NCBI GenBank assembly: GCA_947455695.1 | Contig: CANGRN010000004.1 | Location: 1-17,989 of the forward strand | Reading direction: 5' to 3' | Origin: Alphaproteobacteria bacterium | GTDB lineage: Bacteria > Pseudomonadota > Alphaproteobacteria > Micropepsales > Micropepsaceae | DNA length: 17,989 nt | Part shown: one piece after another, positions 1 to 7,845 of the stretch | Layout of the letters: each line of letters opens with the position of its first letter | Numbering within the stretch: position 1 is the first letter of the stretch | Program-made: the position numbers and the translations under genes | Notes under the pieces: generated by a model | Database searches by the model: none | The model's input: the letters and a program-made list of their open reading frames with translations, nothing else | What the model was told of the DNA's origin: nothing

Positions 1-221
1 ACAATCAGGGCGCAGGCGCGTCTTTCAAGATCGTGTCGGATACCTATGACTGGGACGCGTCGGTGGGACAGAACAATCCGGGCCAGTCGGGCGACGTCGA
101 TGATCCGCATTACCGTGATCTGTATGAGCTGTGGGCGCGGGGGAAATATTTCCCGGTCTTCTTCTCACGGCCCAAGGTGGAATTGGTGGCGGAGAAGACC
201 ATCCTGCTGACGCCGCAATGA
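1..221 (+). CDS. Penicillin acylase family protein, C-terminal end (partial)
   Basis: This is the last 72 codons of a gene that begins upstream of the window; the reading frame starts at base 3 and stops with TGA at 219-221. The visible tail contains SFKIV, then a WD..VGQNNPGQSGD segment, PHYRDLYELWARGKYFP and a final strand ending in a Pro-Gln. This order (GQSG, then H(Y)RD, then W..G.Y.P) is typical of the C-terminal part of the beta chain of penicillin/cephalosporin acylases and related N-terminal-nucleophile amidases. These enzymes hydrolyse amide bonds of acylated compounds, including beta-lactams and acyl-homoserine lactones, usually in the periplasm. The nucleophile Ser and the alpha chain lie outside the window, so the substrate cannot be judged. 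The stop overlaps the next gene's start (ATGA at 218-221), which implies one operon with translational coupling. Confidence 0.85.
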   Translation, partial: NQGAGASFKIVSDTYDWDASVGQNNPGQSGDVDDPHYRDLYELWARGKYFPVFFSRPKVELVAEKTILLTPQ

Positions 222-2572
222 AGCGCTGGGCCGTTCTGGTTGCGCTGCTGTTAAGCACGTCGGCCTGGGGCGCGCCGGCGGATGGCTGGGTCACCCACCC
301 CGATGCGGCTTCGGTATCGGGCCCCATCGTCCTGCATTTCCGCCGCATGCTGGATGTGGCCAGGGCGCCAAAGACTCTGCCGGTCACGGTCACAGCCGAC
401 AATCGTTTCATCCTGTTCGTCAACGGCAAGCGCGTCGCCGCCGGGCCTTCCACCGGCACTTTGGCGCATTGGCGCACCGAAGGGCTCGACCTGGCGCCCT
501 ATCTGAAGCCCGGCCGCAATGTCGTGGCGGCGGCGGTGTGGGATTTCGTGCGGACAGCAACGAACGGCCCGCCACCCGCCGCGGGCGCTCTGCCGCCGCA
601 GATCGCGCCCATCGCCCAGCAAAGCGCGGGGCTGGGTTTTCGTGTGACCGGAGACGGGCTAGCAACCGGCGAGGCCGGCTGGCGGGTGAAGATCGATGTA
701 GGTCACAGCGCAACCAATGGCCGCACCCAGGTGCCGCGCGGCCGCTATTATGTCGCCAGCGCGCCCGAAGTAATCGACGCGGGCAAGGCTGACTGGAACT
801 GGACCGGCGCGACGGAAGCCGGCGGCTGGGTCGATGCGGTGCCCGCGCCGTTGGCGGCAAATCGAACCCTGATTGCTGATCCGTTGCCGCAGCAGAGCTT
901 TGTGCCCGCCGCGCCGGGCGAAACAGTACGCAGCGACATCGGCGGTGATTTCCCCAAGCATTCCCTGATCGTGCCGGCCAACACGCACGCCAAGATATTG
1001 CTGCGGCGCGAGGCAATGATTTCCGGCTATCCCGAACTTACGATGTCCGGTGGCACGGGTGCCACCATCAAGCTGACGTATGCCGAGGCGCTGTATGACG
1101 CCGACATGAAGAAGGCCGACCGCGATCTTGTCGGCGACCGCCAAGCGCTGGGCATCTTCGACACCTTCATCGCCGATGGCACGCGCCGCAGCTTCATGCC
1201 GCTCTGGTGGCGGACCTGGCGCTATGCCGAGCTTGACGTTCAGACCGGCCCCGCGCCGCTGGCCTTGGAGGGGTTCCGCGTCCACGAGACCAGCTATCCG
1301 TTCCGGCAAGTGGCGCATTTCACCAGCAGCGATCCACAGCTGAACAAGATCTGGCGGGTGGGCTGGCGCACCGCGCTGATCGACGCCCATGAAACCTATA
1401 TGGACAGCGCCTATTGGGAGCAGCTGCAATATACCGGCGATACGCGGCTGCAGATGCTGATCTCCTACGCCGTGACCGGTGATCCGCGCCTGGCGCAACA
1501 GGCGATCGAGGCTTTTGCCGAATCCGATGTCGAAGGCGGGCTGGAGCAGGGCGCCTATCCCAGCCGCAGCGACAATGTCATCGCCACCTTCTCGCTGGCC
1601 TGGGTGGGGATGCTGGCCGACTGGTCGATGGAGCAGCCCGATACCGCGCTGGTCACGCGCAACCTGCCGCGCATGCGCACCATCCTGAAATGGTTCGAGC
1701 CCTGGCGCGCCGCCAACGGGTTGCTCAAAAAGAATCCGCAATGGAATTTCATCGACTGGGCCGGCCCCAAGGGCAACAACCGCGACACTTTCCCGGCCTA
1801 TGGCGCCGATGGCGGCAGCTGCCTGATGACCGTGTCCTGGCTCGGCGCGCTGCGCCAGGGTGCGGCGCTGGAAGCGGCCTATGGTGACAAGGCGCAGGCC
1901 GATGCCGACACCGCGCGCGCCGATGAGGCCCGCGCCGCCATCCGCGCCCATTGCTGGGACAAGGATCGCGGGCTGTTCGCTGACACCTCGGATTTGAAGC
2001 CGCTCAGCCAGCACATGAACATCCTGGCGGTGCTGTATGACGTGGCCACGCCGGAGGAAGCCGCCGCCATCCTGGACCGCATCACCGTGCCGGGTCACGG
2101 CATCGATGCGCCGGGCGACCTGTACACCTCCACCTATTATTTCGCCTGGTACCTGGTGCGCGCCTTCGAGCATGCCGGCCGGGCCGACCGCTATCCCGCC
2201 CTGCTGCAGACCTGGCGCGATCTGCTGGCGCTGCATTATACGACATGGCCGGAGTCGCGCGGGGACACCCGCTCCGACACCCATGCCTGGAGCGCCCATC
2301 CCACCGCCGATCTTTTGGGACTGGTGGCGGGCATTCGCCCCGCGGCGCCCGGCTATAGCCGGCTCAGGGTGTCGCCGAACCTGGGCAATCTCACCTCACT
2401 GGATGCCGCCGCCGCCACCCCCAAGGGCAAAGTGTCGGTTCGCTATATGATCAAGGGTGACAGCCTGACAGCGCTGATCGACCGTCCCGCCGCGCTGCCG
2501 GGCGCATTTGTCTGGAAGGGAAAATCCTATCCCCTGACCGGAACCCACAGCCGCTTTGTGCTGCCGCGCTAG
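218..2572 (+). CDS. Secreted alpha-L-rhamnosidase, GH78-like
   Basis: A 784-residue protein predicted to remove terminal alpha-L-rhamnose from glycosides or polysaccharides outside the cytoplasm. Residues 1-18 form a signal peptide (Lys-Arg, then a Leu/Val core, cut near SAWG-AP). An N-terminal beta-sandwich (about 30-110, with ILFVNGK) precedes a second beta-sandwich. The six-hairpin (alpha/alpha)6 catalytic domain starts at about 390 with ETYMDSAYWEQLQYTGDTR, followed by LEQGAYPSR at 442, WNFIDW at 509 and HAWSAHP at 689, all hallmarks of the GH78 catalytic barrel. A C-terminal beta-domain follows. The length is usual for the smaller GH78 enzymes. ATG at 218 is chosen because it starts the signal peptide and overlaps the upstream stop; an in-frame GTG at 131 lies inside the upstream gene and would destroy the signal peptide. 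No separate ribosome site is evident, consistent with coupling. The exact sugar specificity is inferred from family only. Confidence 0.85.
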   Translation: MKRWAVLVALLLSTSAWGAPADGWVTHPDAASVSGPIVLHFRRMLDVARAPKTLPVTVTADNRFILFVNGKRVAAGPSTGTLAHWRTEGLDLAPYLKPGRNVVAAAVWDFVRTATNGPPPAAGALPPQIAPIAQQSAGLGFRVTGDGLATGEAGWRVKIDVGHSATNGRTQVPRGRYYVASAPEVIDAGKADWNWTGATEAGGWVDAVPAPLAANRTLIADPLPQQSFVPAAPGETVRSDIGGDFPKHSLIVPANTHAKILLRREAMISGYPELTMSGGTGATIKLTYAEALYDADMKKADRDLVGDRQALGIFDTFIADGTRRSFMPLWWRTWRYAELDVQTGPAPLALEGFRVHETSYPFRQVAHFTSSDPQLNKIWRVGWRTALIDAHETYMDSAYWEQLQYTGDTRLQMLISYAVTGDPRLAQQAIEAFAESDVEGGLEQGAYPSRSDNVIATFSLAWVGMLADWSMEQPDTALVTRNLPRMRTILKWFEPWRAANGLLKKNPQWNFIDWAGPKGNNRDTFPAYGADGGSCLMTVSWLGALRQGAALEAAYGDKAQADADTARADEARAAIRAHCWDKDRGLFADTSDLKPLSQHMNILAVLYDVATPEEAAAILDRITVPGHGIDAPGDLYTSTYYFAWYLVRAFEHAGRADRYPALLQTWRDLLALHYTTWPESRGDTRSDTHAWSAHPTADLLGLVAGIRPAAPGYSRLRVSPNLGNLTSLDAAAATPKGKVSVRYMIKGDSLTALIDRPAALPGAFVWKGKSYPLTGTHSRFVLPR

Positions 2573-3696
2573 TTGGTGCTGAACCTGAACTCGGTCACTT
2601 CGTGCAGCGGCTGTCCCGGGGCCACCAGCTTCGACGGAAAGTTCGGATGGTTGATGGCGTCCAGATAGCCTTCGGTCTCCAGGCTCATCGAATAAAAGGT
2701 GCGATAGATCTTGCCGCCTTTGCCGACTTGTGTCCGGGTGCCGATATTGTCGCTGTAAAGCTGCAGGCCCGGCTGGGTGGTGGACACATCCATCACGATC
2801 CCGGTACCCGGATCGGCCAGCCGCGCCGCGCGGCGCAGGGTGCCAGGCTTGCCGTTGATGATCATGCAGATGTCCAGTCCGCCGCGCATGGCGATCTGAT
2901 CGAAGGGTGAGTTCAGCACCGTGCCCAGCCGCACGGGCTTGCGGAAATCGAAAGGGGTGCCGTCCACCGATGCGATCTCGCCCGTCACCAGATTGTCGGC
3001 GTCCTGCGGCGTGTATTTGTCGGCAAAGACCTGAAGCGTCTGATTGGAAATGTCACCATTGCCTTCGCCCTGCAGCGCAAAATAGGAATGGTTGGTCAGG
3101 TTGGCGATGGTCGGCCGGTCGGAGGTCGCTTTGTAATCGATCCGCAGCGCCCGGTCCTTGGTCAGCGTGTAGGTCATCACCGTGGTCAGTTCGCCGGGAA
3201 AACCGCCATCGCCATCCGGACTCACCAGGGTCAGGACCAGGCTGGGCTCCGCACCGTCTTTCATTTCCGCCTGCCACAGCTTTTTCGAAAAAGGGGCGGT
3301 GCCGCCATGGATCACGAACTTGGCGTCCGGGCTGCTTTTTTCCAGCTGATAGGTCTTGCCATCAATGCTGAAGCTGCCGCCATGGCTGACGCGGCCGACA
3401 TAACGGCCGATCACGGCACCGAATACGCTGCCTTTCTGGTAGGAGGCGGCATCGTCAAAACCCAGCTCGGTATCGGTTTTGGTGCCCTGCTTGTTGGGCA
3501 CCATCAGGCTGACGATCATGCCGCCATAATTGGTGATGCGCGCCTCCAGCCCCTTGGGACCGGTCAGGGTGAAAAGCTGGATCTTGCGGCCGTCCACGGT
3601 GGTGCCCCAGTCGGCTGCCGTGATGTTGGCGGCTTGCGCGGAGGATGCACCGGCCCAAAAAAGCACGAGCAATAAAGCGGTCTTGAAGCCCTGCAT
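2569..3696 (-). CDS. Secreted aldose 1-epimerase (galactose mutarotase family)
   Basis: A 375-residue mutarotase that would interconvert alpha and beta anomers of aldoses. Residues 1-22 are a signal peptide (cut near SSAQA), so it probably acts in the periplasm. Catalytic positions of the family are present: His130 in FVIHGG, His203 in NLTNHSYFAL (general acid), Asp275 in GGLDICM and Glu340 in SLETEG (general base), followed by the usual NHPNFPS and PGQ segments. Two family positions differ: the usual GYDHN block reads GLDIC, and the usual Asn of the GRYANR block is Gly (GRYVGR). ATG at 3696 is preferred over GTG at 3702 because a GGGGG run sits seven bases before the ATG but almost touches the GTG. 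It is convergent with the rhamnosidase and the two stop codons overlap in CTAG, so the genes probably form one glycoside-use locus. The name galM is not given because the substrate is unknown. Confidence 0.88.
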   Translation of the reverse strand: MQGFKTALLLVLFWAGASSAQAANITAADWGTTVDGRKIQLFTLTGPKGLEARITNYGGMIVSLMVPNKQGTKTDTELGFDDAASYQKGSVFGAVIGRYVGRVSHGGSFSIDGKTYQLEKSSPDAKFVIHGGTAPFSKKLWQAEMKDGAEPSLVLTLVSPDGDGGFPGELTTVMTYTLTKDRALRIDYKATSDRPTIANLTNHSYFALQGEGNGDISNQTLQVFADKYTPQDADNLVTGEIASVDGTPFDFRKPVRLGTVLNSPFDQIAMRGGLDICMIINGKPGTLRRAARLADPGTGIVMDVSTTQPGLQLYSDNIGTRTQVGKGGKIYRTFYSMSLETEGYLDAINHPNFPSKLVAPGQPLHEVTEFRFSTN

Positions 3697-3791
3697 TGTC
3701 ACGCCCCCGGGATTATCTCATGTTGCGGCGAGCATAATCGCAATCACTTGGAGCGGGCTAGGCTCGCTGCAATGCATCATTCGGGGGCTTC
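3697..3791. promoter_or_regulatory. Divergent promoter region, epimerase/amidohydrolase
   Basis: This 95-base gap separates two divergently transcribed genes and must hold both their promoters. No convincing -35/-10 pair is visible on either strand. An imperfect palindrome (AGCGGGCTAGGCTCGCT, about 3753-3769) is the only symmetrical element and could bind a regulator. Ribosome sites are clear: a GGGGG run a few bases before ATG 3792 on the plus strand, and another before ATG 3696 on the minus strand. Confidence 0.4.
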
Positions 3792-5159
3792 ATGCGGCGC
3801 ATCATCATCACGGCGGCAATGCTTTCTTTTGCGCTGGCGGGGGCCAATGCCCAGGTGGGCGGCCAGGGCACGCCCTGGCGCGGCGCCGGTGTGCAGCCCT
3901 GTTTCGGCATCGATGGCGGCGCCAACAAGTGCCCGTCGGCTTCTGTGACGCGCGCAATACGCGCCGGCCACCTGTTCGACAGCAAGACCGGCACCTTGCT
4001 GGCCAACCAGGTTGTTGTGATCGAGGGCGACAAGATCATCGCGGTTGGTCCGGCCGGCAAGGTGAAAATTCCGGCCGGCGCGAGCGTCACCGATCTTTCC
4101 CATGAGACGGTGCTGCCCGGCCTGGTGGACATGCACACCCACATGTTCAATGCCCTCAAGCCCGGCATCAGCCGCGAAGCCGCGGCCTTGCTGGCGGTGC
4201 AGAACACACAGGCCGACTTGCATGCCGGCTTCACCGCGGTGCGCGACATGAGCACGCATGGCAACGCTTACGCCGACGTGGATATCCGTGACGCCATCAA
4301 TCGCGGCGAGATCGACGGGCCGCGCGCCCAGGTTTCCACCCGCGGCATCGTGTGGGGCGCAGCCGGCGCCAAGCCGCTGGAGCCGGGCGAAAGCGCGGTG
4401 GTGCATAATGTCGAGGAAGCGCGCGCCGCGGTGCGCGACCAGATCGGCCATGGCGCGGACTGGATCAAGCTGTTTCCGGCCGGCGCCTATTTCTTCGGCG
4501 CCGACGGCAAGCCCGCCTATGTCGTGACTTATCCCATGCCGGTGCTGCAGGCGCTGATCGACGAGACCCACAAGCTGGGCCGCAAGACCGCCTGTCATGT
4601 CTTTGGTGGCGAAGGGCAGAAGAACGCGATTGTCGCCGGCTGTGACAGCATCGAGCATGCCTTCGGGCTGGATCAGGAGCAGGCCGACATGATGGTGGCC
4701 AAGGGGCTGTCCTATGACCCGACCCTGCAGCGCTACACCGAGCCTTACATGGACGACAACGACGCCAGGAATACCGGCGGCAAGTACCGCATGATCCCGA
4801 TTTTCCAGAATGCAGTGATCCTGGCGTCGCACACCAGGGGCATGAAGATCACCGTCGGCAGCGGCGTGGACGGCTCGACCTTTCCGCACGGCACCCAGGC
4901 GCTGGAACTGGTGGCGCTGGTGAATCAGGCGCATTTCCCGCCGGCGCGTGCCATTCAGGCGGCCACGGTCAACAGCGCCGAGGTGTTGGGCTGGCAGGAT
5001 CGCATCGGATCACTGGAAGCGGGCAAGTATGCCGACCTGATCGCCGTGCCGGGCAATCCGCTCGCGGATATCACCGAACTTCAGCGCGTCAATTTCGTGA
5101 TGAAGGGCGGCAAGATCGCGCGCGACGATCAACCCGTGAAAGCCCGCACGGTGAAATAA
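3792..5159 (+). CDS. Secreted metal-dependent amidohydrolase
   Basis: A 455-residue member of the amidohydrolase superfamily, closest in motif layout to the imidazolonepropionase/Xaa-Pro-dipeptidase-like (prolidase) group. Residues 1-20 are a signal peptide (cut near ANA-Q). An N-terminal beta-domain is followed by the TIM barrel. Metal ligands are all present: His115 and His117 (DMHTHMF), Lys226 (DWIKLF, the position that is carbamylated in this family), His269 (CHVFGG), His289 (SIEHAFG) and Asp360 (GVDGSTFPHG). The C-terminal beta-sandwich resumes at GSLEAGKYADLIAVPGNPL. It would hydrolyse an amide or peptide-like bond outside the cytoplasm; the substrate is unknown. An N-terminal segment with Cys37 and Cys47 is not part of the core fold. 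A GGGGG ribosome site stands just before ATG 3792. The 3' end overlaps madM on the other strand by 31 bases. Confidence 0.85.
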   Translation: MRRIIITAAMLSFALAGANAQVGGQGTPWRGAGVQPCFGIDGGANKCPSASVTRAIRAGHLFDSKTGTLLANQVVVIEGDKIIAVGPAGKVKIPAGASVTDLSHETVLPGLVDMHTHMFNALKPGISREAAALLAVQNTQADLHAGFTAVRDMSTHGNAYADVDIRDAINRGEIDGPRAQVSTRGIVWGAAGAKPLEPGESAVVHNVEEARAAVRDQIGHGADWIKLFPAGAYFFGADGKPAYVVTYPMPVLQALIDETHKLGRKTACHVFGGEGQKNAIVAGCDSIEHAFGLDQEQADMMVAKGLSYDPTLQRYTEPYMDDNDARNTGGKYRMIPIFQNAVILASHTRGMKITVGSGVDGSTFPHGTQALELVALVNQAHFPPARAIQAATVNSAEVLGWQDRIGSLEAGKYADLIAVPGNPLADITELQRVNFVMKGGKIARDDQPVKARTVK

Positions 5160-5890
5160 AGGATCGACGGTCCCACCAGGCAGCCAAAACCGGTGTGGAA
5201 GGTCGCAATCAGCGCGCCATAGGGCACCAGCCTGGGATCGGTGGCGGCCAGCCCGCCTGTGACGCCGCTGACCGTGCCCATCAACCCGCCATAGCTCATG
5301 GCCGAGCGCGGATTGTTCAGCCCGATAAAGGGCGCCAGGAACGGTGTACCGATCATGACGATGATGGCCTTCAGCACGCCCACGCCAATGCTCAGCGCCA
5401 TTACCGGCGAAGAGGCACCCAGCGCCGCGCCGGTCACCAGCCCTACGATATAGGTGATGGCGCCGTCGCCAATGGTGGTCAGGCTGACCGCGTCGGTGTA
5501 GCCATAGAAACGCGCCACCGCGACGCCAATGCCGAAGGGAATGATGGTGCCAAGGGCCAGCGAAAGCGCGCCCAGCAAACCGGCGCGCCGGGCCTGGACC
5601 ACGTCCACTTCAAAGGCGGTGGCGACGATGGCAAAGTCCCGCAGCAGCGCGCCGCCCAACAGGCCGATGCCGGCAAACATCGGAACATCGGCAATGCCTT
5701 TCTGGCCGTGGGTTGCGACGCCGCCCCAATAAGCCAGGCCCAGTCCGGCCAGGATGGCGATGGCCGAACCATGGATGCGCCCGCCGGTGAGGTATTTCGA
5801 GATCAGGTGAGAGGCATAGATGATCGCACCGACCACGGCGAAGGCGGTGACCAGGCCCTGTTTGGTGAGAAGATCGACCAGGAAGCTCAT
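5129..5890 (-). CDS. madM: Malonate transporter subunit MadM
   Basis: A 253-residue, strongly hydrophobic protein with about eight or nine membrane segments. It is the large subunit of the MadLM malonate:Na+ symporter of the inner membrane. Recognisable features are the N-terminal LVTAFAVVGAIIYASHLISK, the segment GGRIHGSAIAILAGLGLAYWGG, the charged loop after MFAGIGLLGGALLRDFAIV, IGDGAITYIVGLVTGAALG, and the C-terminal NPRSAMSYGGLMGTVSGVTGGLAATDPRLVPYG region characteristic of MadM. Length fits the family (about 250). The start codon ATG 5888-5890 overlaps the madL stop (ATGA read on the minus strand), with a GGGAGA ribosome site before it. The 3' end runs 31 bases into the convergent amidohydrolase gene. 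MadM needs MadL for transport in the systems studied, and both are present here. Confidence 0.93.
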   Translation of the reverse strand: MSFLVDLLTKQGLVTAFAVVGAIIYASHLISKYLTGGRIHGSAIAILAGLGLAYWGGVATHGQKGIADVPMFAGIGLLGGALLRDFAIVATAFEVDVVQARRAGLLGALSLALGTIIPFGIGVAVARFYGYTDAVSLTTIGDGAITYIVGLVTGAALGASSPVMALSIGVGVLKAIIVMIGTPFLAPFIGLNNPRSAMSYGGLMGTVSGVTGGLAATDPRLVPYGALIATFHTGFGCLVGPSILYFTVRAFTG

Positions 5891-6252
5891 GGCTTCTCCC
5901 CCTTGTCGATCCGGCTGATCAGCGCCACCACACCGGCACAGGCGCCCACTGTCAGGACGGCAGCGATCACCACCATCGGGCCACCGCTGGCGGCAGACAG
6001 CACATTCTGCTGCGCCGCCATGGCGACGACGATGGGGATGTACATGGTGGCCCAGAATTCGGTGCCCAGCTTGATGCCCGCGGACAGGGCGCCGCGATGG
6101 CTCAGCCAGACCCGCGCCGAGATCAGGAGCACCATGGCGATGCCGACGCCGCCGACATTGGCTTTGACGTGCAGGGCCATGCCCAGAAGATCGCCCAGCC
6201 CCACGCCGATCAGGGTGCAGATGGCCAGCAGCGCAACGCCGTAGATTGTCAT
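5887..6252 (-). CDS. madL: Malonate transporter subunit MadL
   Basis: A 121-residue membrane protein with about four hydrophobic helices, the small subunit of the malonate:Na+ symporter. The block GDLLG.AL.VKANVGGVGIAM near residues 20-40, followed by a STARV-like LISARVWL and the segment GTEFWATMYIPIVVAMAAQQNV, is diagnostic for MadL. Length equals the usual family length. It is the first gene of a two-gene minus-strand operon, coupled to madM by a 4-base overlap. A purine-rich GGGGGTGGA stretch lies just before ATG 6252. Expression probably starts in the 87-base gap shared with matB. Confidence 0.93.
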   Translation of the reverse strand: MTIYGVALLAICTLIGVGLGDLLGMALHVKANVGGVGIAMVLLISARVWLSHRGALSAGIKLGTEFWATMYIPIVVAMAAQQNVLSAASGGPMVVIAAVLTVGACAGVVALISRIDKGEKP

Positions 6253-6339
6253 TCCACCCCCGCCGGCACCGGTTGTTCTGTTCAGTCCCGGTCCTGTAGC
6301 ATGGAGAAAACGCTAGAGCAGCCGTCCAATACAGGCAAC
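6253..6339. promoter_or_regulatory. Divergent promoter region, madLM / matB
   Basis: This 87-base gap lies between the divergent transporter operon and the matB operon, so shared control by malonate is likely. I find no good sigma-70 pair; the stretch CCGGCACCGG (about 6272-6281) is the clearest inverted repeat. No GntR-type regulator gene (MatR, the usual malonate regulator in rhizobia) adjoins it. The nearest regulator is the IclR gene 2.3 kb away. Confidence 0.4.
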
Positions 6340-7845
6340 ATGACCGATAATCTCTTTACCCGCTTTTCCGCACCCCCACTGCATCGCAACAAGATATTCC
6401 TGGCGCCGCCGGGGCGCGAGACCGTCACATTCGCACAGGCCTTCGACCAGGCGGGGCGCTATGCCCATGTGCTGACGGCGCAGGGCGCCAAAAAGGGCGA
6501 CCGCGTCGCCGTGCAGGTGGAGAAGAGCGCCGAGAACATCTTTCTCTATCTGGCCTGCCTGCGCGCCGGGCTGGTCTATCTGCCGCTCAACACCGGCTAT
6601 ACCGCCAGCGAGCTGCGCTATTTCATCGGCAATGCCGAACCTTCGATTTTCGTCTGTGCGCCGCGCGATGCGCAGATGCTGACGGGCATTTTCTCCCAAG
6701 GCGCTGTTCTGACCCTGGGCGATGACGGCAAAAGCGGAAGCCTGCTGGAACAGGCTGCAAGCCAGTCGCCGGATTTTCCCGATGCCGTGCTGGGCAAGGA
6801 TGATCTGGCCAGCATTCTTTACACCTCCGGCACCACAGGTGTTTCCAAGGGCGCCATGCTCACCCATGGCAACCTGTGGTCCAATGCCGAGGTGCTGCGC
6901 CAGCTCTGGCATTTCAGCCATGACGATGTGCTGCTGCACGCCTTGCCGATCTTCCATATCCACGGCCTGTTCGTGGCGATCAACATTTGCCTGGCGGCGC
7001 GCGCTTCCATCATCCTGCTGCCCAGGTTCGACATCGAGGAAATCTTCCGCAGCCTCCCGTCCGCCACGGTGATGATGGGGGTGCCGACCTTCTATGTCCG
7101 GCTGCTGCAGGACTCGCGCCTGGGCCGCGAAACCGCTGGCCATATGCGGCTGTTCGTGTCGGGCTCGGCGCCCTTGCTGGCGGAAACCCATCGCGAATGG
7201 TCGGCCAAGACAGGTCAGGCGATCCTGGAACGCTATGGCATGACCGAGACCAACATGAACACGTCCAATCCCTATGCGGGCGTTCGCAAGCCGGGCTCTG
7301 TCGGGTTTCCGTTGCCGGGCACGGACCTGCGAATCGCCGATGGTGATGGCAAGCCGCTGCCGCAAGGCGAGATCGGCATGATCGAAGTGCGTGGCCCCAA
7401 CGTTTTTGCTGGCTACTGGCGGATGCCGGAAAAGACCGCGGCGGAATTTCGCGCCGATGGTTTCTTCATCACTGGTGACCTGGGAATGATCGATGGTGAC
7501 GGCTATGTCCATATCGTGGGCCGGGCCAAGGATCTGATCATCAGTGGCGGCTTCAATGTCTATCCGAAGGAAATCGAAAGCCTGATCGACGAGCTGCCGG
7601 GGGTGACCGAAAGCGCTGTCATAGGGTTGCCGCACAAGGATTTCGGCGAAGGCGTCACCGCCGTGGTGGTGCTGAACAAGGGCGCCACCCTGACGCAGGA
7701 TCAAGTCCTGTCGGCGATCAAGGACAGGCTGGCCAAATTCAAGCAGCCCAAGGCGGTGCTGTTCACCGATGCCTTCCCGCGCAATGCCCTGGGCAAGGTG
7801 CAGAAGAATTTGCTGCGGGATCAATACAAGGATCTGTACGCCTGA
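6340..7845 (+). CDS. matB: Malonyl-CoA synthetase (malonate--CoA ligase)
   Basis: A 501-residue cytoplasmic enzyme of the acyl-adenylate (ANL) superfamily that converts malonate, ATP and CoA to malonyl-CoA. Seen directly: P-loop YTSGTTGVSKG at 161-171, YGMTET at 299-304, TGD at 378-380, hinge GRAKDLIISGG at 394-404 and the C-terminal catalytic Lys486 in NALGKVQKN. The opening NLFTRF and the blocks VEKSAENIFLYLACLRAG, YLPLNTGYT and PHKDFGEGVTAVVV match MatB rather than acetyl- or long-chain acyl-CoA ligases, and the length equals rhizobial MatB (about 500). ATG 6340 is chosen over ATG 6301 because the protein then starts like MatB and an AGG stands upstream; the earlier ATG has no ribosome site. 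The adjacent, divergent malonate transporter supports the substrate assignment. The stop overlaps the next gene (TGATG). Confidence 0.92.
   Translation: MTDNLFTRFSAPPLHRNKIFLAPPGRETVTFAQAFDQAGRYAHVLTAQGAKKGDRVAVQVEKSAENIFLYLACLRAGLVYLPLNTGYTASELRYFIGNAEPSIFVCAPRDAQMLTGIFSQGAVLTLGDDGKSGSLLEQAASQSPDFPDAVLGKDDLASILYTSGTTGVSKGAMLTHGNLWSNAEVLRQLWHFSHDDVLLHALPIFHIHGLFVAINICLAARASIILLPRFDIEEIFRSLPSATVMMGVPTFYVRLLQDSRLGRETAGHMRLFVSGSAPLLAETHREWSAKTGQAILERYGMTETNMNTSNPYAGVRKPGSVGFPLPGTDLRIADGDGKPLPQGEIGMIEVRGPNVFAGYWRMPEKTAAEFRADGFFITGDLGMIDGDGYVHIVGRAKDLIISGGFNVYPKEIESLIDELPGVTESAVIGLPHKDFGEGVTAVVVLNKGATLTQDQVLSAIKDRLAKFKQPKAVLFTDAFPRNALGKVQKNLLRDQYKDLYA

Noticed and set aside
659-2299. Long minus-strand open frame of 546 codons opposite the rhamnosidase
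   Set aside because: It is the mirror of a well-supported gene, has no family motif or signal, and long antisense frames are expected at this GC content.
6097-6339. Upstream extension of matB through the madL region
   Set aside because: It would be antisense to madL, has no ribosome site, and the MatB family begins at the NLFTRF segment after ATG 6340.
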